A stretch of 27,995 nucleotides of DNA from contig JADZCW010000221.1 of NCBI GenBank assembly GCA_020851395.1, positions 1-27,995 on the forward strand, in the 5' to 3' direction. This DNA is from Phycisphaeraceae bacterium (GTDB lineage Bacteria > Planctomycetota > Phycisphaerae > Phycisphaerales > Phycisphaeraceae). Under the pieces are notes generated by a model. The model was not told where the DNA came from. It made no database searches and was given only the letters and a program-made list of their open reading frames with translations. Below, piece by piece: positions 15,916-22,276 of the stretch. The translations under genes and the position numbers were made by a program. Each line of letters starts with the position of its first letter. Within the stretch, counting starts at the first letter, position 1.

Positions 15916-17028
15916 GTGAAGAAGGTTGGCGTGGGCATCGATGTTCATTTCAGCCAGACGGACTGGCGGCGGATCGAGCGCGACTGGTCCGACTGGTGGC
16001 TGGGCAAGCTCGACCGCCCGATGGCGATGCTCGAAGGCCCGCGGCCCGGCGATCATCCGCCGGCAGCCCCCGAGCCGCGCCGCACCAACGCCTACATGCT
16101 CCAGAGCGACCCCGAGGCGTTCCTTGACGTGGTGCACCGCCAGCTCGAGACCCGGGGATGGTACGGCGACGCGTTCCCCAAGCACTGGCTGAACTTCGGC
16201 CCCGGGATGGGGGCCGGCTTCCTCGGCTGCGGTGTGCACTTCGACGACAACACCACCTGGTTCGGCCCGCCGGTCGACGGCGGCCTGGACGCGATCCATA
16301 TACGTTTCGACAAGGAAAACCCCTGGTGGAAGCGGGTCAAGACCCTCACGCGACGAGCGGTCGAGCGCTGGGGCGGCAAGGTGGCCATCGCCCATACGGA
16401 CCTCGGCGGCAACCTGGACATCCTCGCCTCCTTCCGCGGCAACGAGCCGCTGATGATGGACCTGATCGACGCCCCGCAGGAGATCGAGCGTCTGGCGGGC
16501 GAGATTACCGCCGTGTGGCTGCGCTATTACGACGAGCTCGACGCGATCATCCGGCCGACCGGGCGTGGCACCTGCCCCTGGGCCCCGATCTGGTCGCCCC
16601 AGCGCTGCTACATGCTCCAGTGCGACGCGTCCTACATGTTCTCGCCGGCGATGTTCGAGCGATTCGTCCTGCCGGACCTGACGGCGTGCTGCGATCATCT
16701 CGAGCACGGGTTCTACCACCTTGACGGCGTCGGACAACTGCCGCACCTGGACCTCCTGCTGGCGATGCCGAAGCTGCGCGGCGTGCAGTGGATTCCGGGC
16801 GATGGTCATCCGCACGCCGACGGTTGGCCGCAGGTCCTGCGCAAGATCGTCGACGCCGGCAAACGCTGTCAGGTCTTCACCACGTCCGACGGGGCCAGGC
16901 GGATCGTGCGCGAGGTGGGCGGGCGCGGCATGGCCATTCACGTCTGGGGCTGGCACCGCCGAGACGACGCCCTTCGCCTGCTCGAAGACCTGGGGGCCGC
17001 CCCGGTGGTCGGCGGCGAAAGTCGATAA
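15916..17028 (+). CDS. Uroporphyrinogen decarboxylase superfamily protein (not HemE)
   Basis: A 370-residue cytoplasmic protein of the URO-D/MtaA-like TIM-barrel superfamily. The strand-loop pattern is visible in HTDLGGNLDILASFRG, then WSPQRCYMLQCDASYM, then YHLDGVGQLPHLDLLL, and finally VQWIPGDG. It lacks the N-terminal arginine-rich motif of true HemE. Superfamily members include corrinoid methyltransferases and many uncharacterised proteins. The GTG start at 15916 lacks a clear ribosome site; GTG at 15931, with GAAGAAGG before it, is an alternative that would shorten it by five residues. It converges with a second superfamily member, with only 9 bases between the stop codons. Substrate unknown. 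Confidence 0.75.
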   Translation: MKKVGVGIDVHFSQTDWRRIERDWSDWWLGKLDRPMAMLEGPRPGDHPPAAPEPRRTNAYMLQSDPEAFLDVVHRQLETRGWYGDAFPKHWLNFGPGMGAGFLGCGVHFDDNTTWFGPPVDGGLDAIHIRFDKENPWWKRVKTLTRRAVERWGGKVAIAHTDLGGNLDILASFRGNEPLMMDLIDAPQEIERLAGEITAVWLRYYDELDAIIRPTGRGTCPWAPIWSPQRCYMLQCDASYMFSPAMFERFVLPDLTACCDHLEHGFYHLDGVGQLPHLDLLLAMPKLRGVQWIPGDGHPHADGWPQVLRKIVDAGKRCQVFTTSDGARRIVREVGGRGMAIHVWGWHRRDDALRLLEDLGAAPVVGGESR

Positions 17029-17037
17029 GAAAACGGC

Positions 17038-18180
17038 TCAATATCCACCGAAATCCAGGCAGGCCTGGTACATCGCCTCGACGTTCGCCAGCGGCACGCA
17101 GGGCGGGAAGTTGTTCGCTTCCTTGAAGATGAATTTGCCCCCGTCCTTCACGCCGCTCCGGAGGATCTCCCGCCCGCGCTGATAGATCTGATCGGTCGTG
17201 CCGTAGAGCAGCGTGTTGACCTCGATCCCCCCGAGGATGTGCACGTCCGGGCCGACCCCTCGCCGCAGCCGGCCGAAGTCCAGAGGAAAGCCCGTGTCGA
17301 TGCTGTTCACGTTCAACTCCCGGCAGATCGTCGGGAACAGCCGGCCCGCGTCGCCGCACAGGTGCATCATGCGCTCCTGGCCCGGCACGATCGCTCCAAA
17401 AAATTGCTTGTGCAGCGGCAGAATACGCTGGCGATAGGTTTCGAGGCTGAGCATCTCGCAGGAGTCGTCCGCCTGCCAGCCGGCATGCCTGAAAGTCTCG
17501 CCCCAGTAATCCCAGAAGGCTTGACGACGCAGGATGGCCGCCCGCGTCACGAACGCCATCAGCCGGTTGGCGTAATCCGGGTCGTTCAGCAGCTCAACCA
17601 GAAACTCCGTGCCCCGCAGGTTGCACCCGACGGTCAACGGCCCGTCCGTGCCGCAGAGGTTCCACCGGTCCAGCCGCACGGGCCGACCCTCGAAGGTCAG
17701 ATCCTTGCAGATGCGCTGCATCTCGTGCCAGAACGCCAGGCACTTCTTGATGAAGGGATTTTCGAGCGGGTGCTCGATGTCGACGTCGAAGATCGACTCG
17801 CGATTGCCATCCGTGAGGATCGGCTCGGTGCAGGGCACCTGCCCCGGAATGAACCGCACCGGCGCGCCGAAATAGGCCGCCTCGAAGACATTGTAGACGT
17901 TCAGGTTCACCGACCAGGCATCGGGCAGTCCCGTGGGCAGGTCCGTGTAACGGTGCAATTGCATGCGGAGGTAACGCTGGAACTGGAGGCACACCTTGAC
18001 GTGGATCTCGGGATCGTTGGCCGCCTGTTCGAAGGTGTAGCCATCGACGTTGAGCTCGGGGTTGAGCAGGATGATCCGCGGGTTGGCGTCGAGGCGCATC
18101 GGCACGCGCGCGGGCTTGCCGGCGTAATATTCATCCCAGAGCTGTTGCTTCTGCGGGTTGGACAGGTTGGCGGTGGGCAT
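17038..18180 (-). CDS. Uroporphyrinogen decarboxylase superfamily protein (second copy type)
   Basis: A 380-residue protein. The C-terminal half has the superfamily signature: MMHLCGDAGRLFPTI, then SIDTGFPLDFGRLRRGVG, and then HILGGIEVNTLLYGT, equivalent to the HlCGd and GNvdP elements of URO-D and methyltransferase relatives. The frame extends to 18234, but ATG 18180 (MPTANLSNPQKQQLWDEYYA) begins the recognisable domain. It is distinct in sequence from the convergent neighbour, so the two are not a recent duplication. Both lie outside any heme or corrinoid cluster visible here. A role in methyl transfer or decarboxylation is inference only. Confidence 0.75.
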   Translation of the reverse strand: MPTANLSNPQKQQLWDEYYAGKPARVPMRLDANPRIILLNPELNVDGYTFEQAANDPEIHVKVCLQFQRYLRMQLHRYTDLPTGLPDAWSVNLNVYNVFEAAYFGAPVRFIPGQVPCTEPILTDGNRESIFDVDIEHPLENPFIKKCLAFWHEMQRICKDLTFEGRPVRLDRWNLCGTDGPLTVGCNLRGTEFLVELLNDPDYANRLMAFVTRAAILRRQAFWDYWGETFRHAGWQADDSCEMLSLETYRQRILPLHKQFFGAIVPGQERMMHLCGDAGRLFPTICRELNVNSIDTGFPLDFGRLRRGVGPDVHILGGIEVNTLLYGTTDQIYQRGREILRSGVKDGGKFIFKEANNFPPCVPLANVEAMYQACLDFGGY

Positions 18181-18310
18181 GGGAGCACTCTTGATGGATG
18201 GATGCGGGCCGCGACATTCACGCCGACCGATCAAACCGGGTTAGTTTATCTTTTCTTTTTTGCCCACGACCGGTGGCGACCACGGAACGGCGAGAAAAAC
18301 AGCGTTTGAG

Positions 18311-18316
18311 TAAAAT
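18311..18316 (+). promoter_or_regulatory. Candidate -10 box for exbD
   Basis: TAAAAT ends 6 nt before the exbD ATG at 18323. No -35-like hexamer stands at the normal distance, and there is no Shine-Dalgarno. A leaderless mRNA is possible but the support is weak. Confidence 0.3.
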
Positions 18317-18322
18317 GACGCA

Positions 18323-18763
18323 ATGCGCGCAATCCGCAGGAACAACCTCGAGCCTCGAGTCGAAATGGTGCCGATGATCGACGTCATCTTCCTGCTGCTG
18401 ACGTTCTTTATCTATTCGTTCATCCTTACGATCAGAACGGAAGTTCTGCCCGTGTCGCTGCTTCCCGTGGGGACGGGTCAGAAAGCCGAGCCGGGGCGGG
18501 TGGCGGCGATCACCATTGACGGGCAGGGCGGCGTGTTCCTGGATCGCCAGCCCGTCGCGGTAACGGAGCTCGATGGTGTGCTCGACGGATTGGCCAAGGA
18601 CCCGGCCGAGCCGCGCCTGGTGATCGCCCTTGAGGCCCAGGGCCAGGCGGATCGCGGGCCCATCCTGGTGGACCTGATCGAACGGCTCAGGCGTGCGGGC
18701 ATCGAGGACGTCTCGGTGGTGGGCCCGCCACGCCAGGACAAGGCGTCGTCGAAACAGGATTGA
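18323..18763 (+). CDS. exbD: ExbD/TolR-family biopolymer transport protein
   Basis: A 146-residue inner-membrane protein with one N-terminal helix. The helix starts MVPMIDVIFLLLTFFIYSFI, with the essential aspartate at residue 20 in the usual place. The rest is a small periplasmic domain (VAAITIDGQGGVFLDRQPV and LVIALEAQGQADRG, then LIERLRRAGIEDVSVVG), the normal ExbD/TolR fold. ExbD works with ExbB to pass proton-motive force to TonB. No exbB gene is in this window; the upstream neighbour is a divergent URO-D gene. The TonB-like gene follows after 6 bases, so the two should be co-transcribed. Confidence 0.9.
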   Translation: MRAIRRNNLEPRVEMVPMIDVIFLLLTFFIYSFILTIRTEVLPVSLLPVGTGQKAEPGRVAAITIDGQGGVFLDRQPVAVTELDGVLDGLAKDPAEPRLVIALEAQGQADRGPILVDLIERLRRAGIEDVSVVGPPRQDKASSKQD

Positions 18764-18769
18764 CCAGCC

Positions 18770-19681
18770 ATGCTCGCCGAACGCGATTCCAGCACATCCC
18801 TGTGGGTCAGCGCTCTGCTGGCTCTGGGCATCCACGCCGGCGGCGTCCCTGTGCTGGTGAGCCTTCGTGATCTGGGCTCGAGCCAGGCCTTCACCGCCGA
18901 GGATCGGCCGCAGGCCGCTCCGTTGCTGCCCCAGCCGCGCCAGGTGCCGCTGGGCAGCCCCGAGTCGCCGCACCCCACGGCCGTGGCGTGGATTCCCTAC
19001 GAGGATTACCGGCTCATGACGGCTCCCCAGCGCGAGACCGAGCAGCCGGCGCTTCAGAGCCAGGTCGAGCCCGTCGAGAACGCGCCGGTGCCGACCGATC
19101 CGACCGAGCCCACCGCGGCGGCCGCGGAGCCGGCGCCCGATCCTTCGCCCTCCTCAGCCCCGCGGCAGGAGGCCGCGTCCGCCGCAGCGCCCAGCGCGAC
19201 CGATCTGCCACGGAGTGACGCCGGTGAACCGTTGGCCGCGCTGGCCGTGGCCCCTCCCGCCATGTCGCAGGTCGAGGCCTCACCACCGCCCTCGCCCACT
19301 CCGGCGAATCAGGCCCCGGGCAACCCCACAGCCGCGCCCAGGACCGAGCAGGACGTCAGCCCGACCAGGATCCATTCCGACACCCTCGAGGCCAAGCCCG
19401 GCGGCGTGCTGGTGGCTCAGGGGCTCGAGGTCACCGTCGCCCGCCCGCAGCTGACGCTGATCACGCGCATGACGGCTGTGCCCAACAACACCCAGGTCCG
19501 CGTGGTCTTCGGCCCCGACGGCACGGTGGTCCAGGCGGAACTTCTCAAGTCGACAGGCTATGCTGACGTGGACGGCCCGGTCCTGGCCAGTCTCTACGCC
19601 TGGAAGGCACGCGGCAAGGAGCTGGGCGTCAAAGGCGTGGAGATCACCATCCGCTACCTGCTGCGGCCGGAAGAGCAGTAG
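18770..19681 (+). CDS. TonB-like energy transducer
   Basis: A 303-residue protein with TonB architecture: a single N-terminal membrane segment (about residues 10-30) with His22 in LALGIHAGG, a long Pro/Ala/Glu-rich linker (about 45-200) spanning the periplasm, and a C-terminal domain VRVVFGPDGTVVQAELLKST with SLYAWKARGKEL and VEITIRYLL, as in TonB_C. It would couple ExbB/ExbD motion to outer-membrane receptors. It lacks the usual ribosome site (GACCAGCC before ATG), so coupling from exbD 6 bases upstream is likely. The linker sequence is weakly conserved in all TonB proteins, so the assignment rests on the ends and the context. Confidence 0.75.
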   Translation: MLAERDSSTSLWVSALLALGIHAGGVPVLVSLRDLGSSQAFTAEDRPQAAPLLPQPRQVPLGSPESPHPTAVAWIPYEDYRLMTAPQRETEQPALQSQVEPVENAPVPTDPTEPTAAAAEPAPDPSPSSAPRQEAASAAAPSATDLPRSDAGEPLAALAVAPPAMSQVEASPPPSPTPANQAPGNPTAAPRTEQDVSPTRIHSDTLEAKPGGVLVAQGLEVTVARPQLTLITRMTAVPNNTQVRVVFGPDGTVVQAELLKSTGYADVDGPVLASLYAWKARGKELGVKGVEITIRYLLRPEEQ

Positions 19682-19723
19682 GCGCATCGTCGGTGGGTTC
19701 GTGGGCGAACATGGGGAGCGAAC

Positions 19724-20032
19724 ATGCAGAGAAACGAGGACGGCGGGATCGTCATCAGCTGCGACTTCTGCGGCACGGACTGGGACGAGGTCAAGCCCAT
19801 GATCGAGGGCCACCGCGGCTCGGTGCTGTGCCTGGAATGCCTCAAGCTCGCGCGGCCCAAGCTCGCGCCGTCTGACACGGCGTTCGAGTGCCGGCTGTGC
19901 ATCCAGGAAAAGCCGGCCGGGACGATGAGCTGGTCCGGCACGGCGATCGGGGGCGCGCCCGCCGCGCGGGTCTGCAAGCCCTGCGTCGAGCAAGCGACAC
20001 GGGCGTTTACCAAAGAAGGCCTGGAAGTCTGA
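19724..20032 (+). CDS. Small protein with two C4 zinc sites, first resembling the ClpX zinc finger
   Basis: A 102-residue cytoplasmic protein. Its first half, CDFCGTDWDEVKPMIEG and then VLCLECLKLA (Cys13, 16, 36, 39), closely follows the ClpX N-terminal zinc domain pattern CxFCGk...EVkkLIaG...iCdeCi. The second half repeats the spacing with Cys56, Cys59, Cys84 and Cys87 in a divergent context. No AAA+ domain follows, so it is not ClpX. The ATG has GGGGAG 5 nt upstream. It lies 43 bases after the TonB gene and may share its mRNA. Zinc binding is a confident inference; a role as an adaptor or dimerisation module is speculation. Confidence 0.75.
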   Translation: MQRNEDGGIVISCDFCGTDWDEVKPMIEGHRGSVLCLECLKLARPKLAPSDTAFECRLCIQEKPAGTMSWSGTAIGGAPAARVCKPCVEQATRAFTKEGLEV

Positions 20033-20054
20033 CCGACGGACCACGCGTCTCGCG

Positions 20055-20618
20055 TTACTTCGCCAGCGCGTCCACCGCCGCCTGGGCGACGGTGTGGTCG
20101 TTCTCGACCGTCGAGCCCGAGACGCCCACGGCCCCGATGATCTGGCCTTCGGCGTTCTTGATCGGCAACCCGCCGGGGAACGTGATCAAGCCGCCGTTGG
20201 AGTGCTCGATGTTGTAGAGCGGCCCGCCGGGCTGCGAGAGCTTGCCGATCTCGCCCGTGGGCATGTCGAAGTAGCGGGCCGTGCGGGCCTTCTTGATGGC
20301 GATGTCGATCGAGCCCAGCCAGGCGCCGTCCATTCGGATAAAGGCCTTGAGGTTCCCGCCGGCGTCGACGATCGCCACGTCCATCGCCAGGCTCATCGAT
20401 TTGGCCTTCTCGTAAGCGGCCTCGAGGGCGACGTGGGCCTGCATCAGGCTGACGTCCGAGACCGACAGCGCGGCCGGGGACTGCGTGCCCATGGCGGCGT
20501 CCTGCGGAACCCCGTCGCTGGGCATCACGGCTCGCGTGGCGGGCGCCAGCACAGCAAGCCCCATCAGGATGGTGATCAGGGCCAGGGCAACGATGGTCAG
20601 GCGGCGAGCGAATGTCAT
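20055..20618 (-). CDS. Secreted GlcG/HbpS (DUF336) family protein
   Basis: A 187-residue protein with an N-terminal signal peptide (about 1-30, ending ATRA) and a GlcG/HbpS-type domain. Visible family features are ALEAAYEKAKSM, VAIVDAGGNLKAFIRMDGAW, IAIKKARTARYF and GGLPIKNAEGQIIGAVGVSG with a final VAQAAVDAL helix. HbpS binds heme or iron in Streptomyces; other members have unknown ligands. It would sit outside the cytoplasm. GGGAGG is about 6 nt before the ATG. It lies 87 bases downstream of miaA on the same strand and could be part of that transcript or use its own promoter near 20680. Confidence 0.85.
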   Translation of the reverse strand: MTFARRLTIVALALITILMGLAVLAPATRAVMPSDGVPQDAAMGTQSPAALSVSDVSLMQAHVALEAAYEKAKSMSLAMDVAIVDAGGNLKAFIRMDGAWLGSIDIAIKKARTARYFDMPTGEIGKLSQPGGPLYNIEHSNGGLITFPGGLPIKNAEGQIIGAVGVSGSTVENDHTVAQAAVDALAK

Positions 20619-20705
20619 GTGAAACCTCCCTTGCAGGTCAGTCAGAAATGAATCGGTGATCGAACCCCATCGAGCGCGATCATACCCGCTCGGGCCGGGG
20701 AACGA

Positions 20706-21719
20706 TCAGACAGTCTTGTCGAGAAACGGCGGAAGCGTGGCGATCTGGTCGAGCAGATCGTCGGGTCGGCCTTCGATTAATGGGCTGGGGTCAAGCCAGT
20801 GCACTCCCCGGAAGCGTTTGAGCCAGGTGCGCTGACGCTTGGCGAACTGGCGCGTCTGGATCTTGGTCTGCTCGTAGGCCTCCTCGAGCGTGCACAGGCC
20901 GGCCAGGTGCTCGAGGACCTGCTTGTAGCCCAACGCCTGGCGTGCCTGGGCGCCGAGAAGGCCCGCCGATTCCAGCTCGCGCGTCTCGTCCTGGAGCGAC
21001 CGGCCGGGCCAGAGGTCGTCGTCGCCCAGCCCGTCCTGCTCGCGGGCTTTTTCCGGGAAAAACATGGCCTTGACGCGCAGGTTGATGCGGTGGTTCAGCA
21101 GCTCTGTCGGCCAGGCCAGCCCCAGCAGGATCGGATCGTGGCGGTAGGCCGTCTCAGAGGCTGGCGCGGTGGTCCACTGCTGCTGCTGACTCGAGATAGG
21201 CGACCCGGTGGTGAGGAAGACCTCCATGGCGCGGATGGCCTTCTTGCGGTCGTTGGGATGGATGCGCTCGGCGGCCGCGGGGTCGGCGGCGGCGAGGCGA
21301 GCGTGCAGCTCAGCATTGGAGAGCGCATCGAGCTCAGCCCGCAGCGCCGTATCGCGCGGCGGCCCGTCGAAGAGACCCTCGAGCAGGGCCTGAAGGTAGA
21401 GGTTCGTGCCCCCGACGACGATGGGGAGTTGGTCGTGCGAGAGCGCATCGGTGATCAGTGCATCGGCACGACTCAACCAGTCGGCGACGGTGAAGGGCTC
21501 GTTGGGCTCGACCAGATCGATCAGGTGGTGCGGCACGAGCGATCGCAGGCGCGGCGAAGGCTTGGCTGTCCCAGCATCCATGCGACGGTAGAGCTGCATG
21601 GAGTCGGCGCTGAGGATCAGCGTCGCTCCGGGGTGCAGCCTCTGGGCGAGTCGGACGGCCAGCTCGCTCTTGCCGGCGGCGGTGGGGCCGAGCAGGATGA
21701 TCGGGCGTGGGGCGGGCAT
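20706..21719 (-). CDS. miaA: tRNA dimethylallyltransferase
   Basis: A 337-residue enzyme that adds dimethylallyl to N6 of A37 in tRNAs reading UNN codons. The P-loop GPTAAGKS, the substrate loop SADSMQLYRRMDAGTAKP, VVGGTNLYLQALLEGL and the C-terminal RQFAKRQRTWLKRF are canonical. Length fits the family. It starts 26 bases after the end of the ArsR-type gene, so co-transcription is likely; a TAGAAT hexamer about 10 nt before its ATG might also give it a separate short-leader promoter. The neighbouring genes are not usual miaA partners such as hfq. Confidence 0.95.
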   Translation of the reverse strand: MPAPRPIILLGPTAAGKSELAVRLAQRLHPGATLILSADSMQLYRRMDAGTAKPSPRLRSLVPHHLIDLVEPNEPFTVADWLSRADALITDALSHDQLPIVVGGTNLYLQALLEGLFDGPPRDTALRAELDALSNAELHARLAAADPAAAERIHPNDRKKAIRAMEVFLTTGSPISSQQQQWTTAPASETAYRHDPILLGLAWPTELLNHRINLRVKAMFFPEKAREQDGLGDDDLWPGRSLQDETRELESAGLLGAQARQALGYKQVLEHLAGLCTLEEAYEQTKIQTRQFAKRQRTWLKRFRGVHWLDPSPLIEGRPDDLLDQIATLPPFLDKTV

Positions 21720-21745
21720 GAGGGGGATGATTCTAAAGCATCACG

Positions 21746-22060
21746 TCAGATCGCTGCGCCGTCCTGGAAGGAGTCGGCGAAGGCCTCGTCACGGCGCAGG
21801 GTGCGGAGGATGGGCGCGACCTGAGGGTTCGTGAGGCGGTAGAAGACCTGTCGGCCTCGTCGGTGGGCGCTGACGAGCCGGGCGTGGCGGAGGATGGCCA
21901 GGTGGTGGCTGACGACGGGCAGGCGGGCACGCAGCCGATCGGCAAGATCGGAGACGGTCAGGGGATGACGTTCGAGGCTGGCGAGCAGGCGCAGGCGCTG
22001 CGGGTGTCCCATGGCGCGGAGCAAGGCGGCGGCTTGGCGGGGGGAGGACGGGAGATTCAT
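21746..22060 (-). CDS. ArsR-family winged-helix repressor without cysteines
   Basis: A 104-residue regulator. The fold is clear: AMGHPQRLRLLASL, then LTVSDLADRLRARLPVVSHHLAILRHARLVSA (recognition helix about 47-60) and the wing HRRGRQVFYRLT. A TTG at 22081 is in frame, but it lies inside the promoter, so ATG 22060 is the start. There is no cysteine at all, so the classic ArsR thiol-metal site and the disulfide/persulfide sensing of SqrR/BigR are excluded. It is divergent from sulfite reductase and probably represses both itself and that gene. The ligand is unknown. It likely heads an operon with miaA. Confidence 0.88.
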   Translation of the reverse strand: MNLPSSPRQAAALLRAMGHPQRLRLLASLERHPLTVSDLADRLRARLPVVSHHLAILRHARLVSAHRRGRQVFYRLTNPQVAPILRTLRRDEAFADSFQDGAAI

Positions 22061-22062
22061 GA

Positions 22063-22086
22063 TTCTATTATTATAAAACAATAGAA
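22063..22086. promoter_or_regulatory. Likely ArsR operator
   Basis: TTCTATT (22063-22069) and AATAGAA (22080-22086) form a perfect 7-bp inverted repeat with a 10-nt centre. The centre contains the -10 box of the ArsR gene, so a dimer bound here would block its promoter. The spacing is typical of a homodimeric winged-helix protein. Confidence 0.55.
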
Positions 22087-22098
22087 CTAATATATCAA
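22070..22098 (-). promoter_or_regulatory. Near-consensus promoter for the ArsR gene, leaderless mRNA
   Basis: On the minus strand TTGATA (22098-22093), 17 nt, then a perfect TATAAT (22075-22070). Transcription would begin about 22063, 0-4 nt before the ATG at 22060. There is no room for a Shine-Dalgarno. Confidence 0.7.
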
Positions 22099-22156
22099 CC
22101 GCAAGATCAGTTTTTCAATCAAGATAAGACCAACTTGTACGTTCTGGATAGATATT

Positions 22157-22185
22157 TTGAATTGGAGCCGTATTGTCGATACGAT
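22157..22185 (+). promoter_or_regulatory. Promoter and inverted repeat for sulfite reductase
   Basis: TTGAAT (22157-22162), 17 nt, TACGAT (22180-22185). A perfect CGTAT-N5-ATACG repeat (22169-22183) overlaps the -10 box and could bind a regulator. The leader to the ATG at 22277 would be about 85 nt. Confidence 0.45.
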
Positions 22186-22276
22186 GATCTATCCGCACCA
22201 CAGGGGGTGCCGCGCCACAGCCAGCCAATCATCCGCGCCGCCCGCACCCGCCGCGGCGACCTTGGAGAATCGGGTC

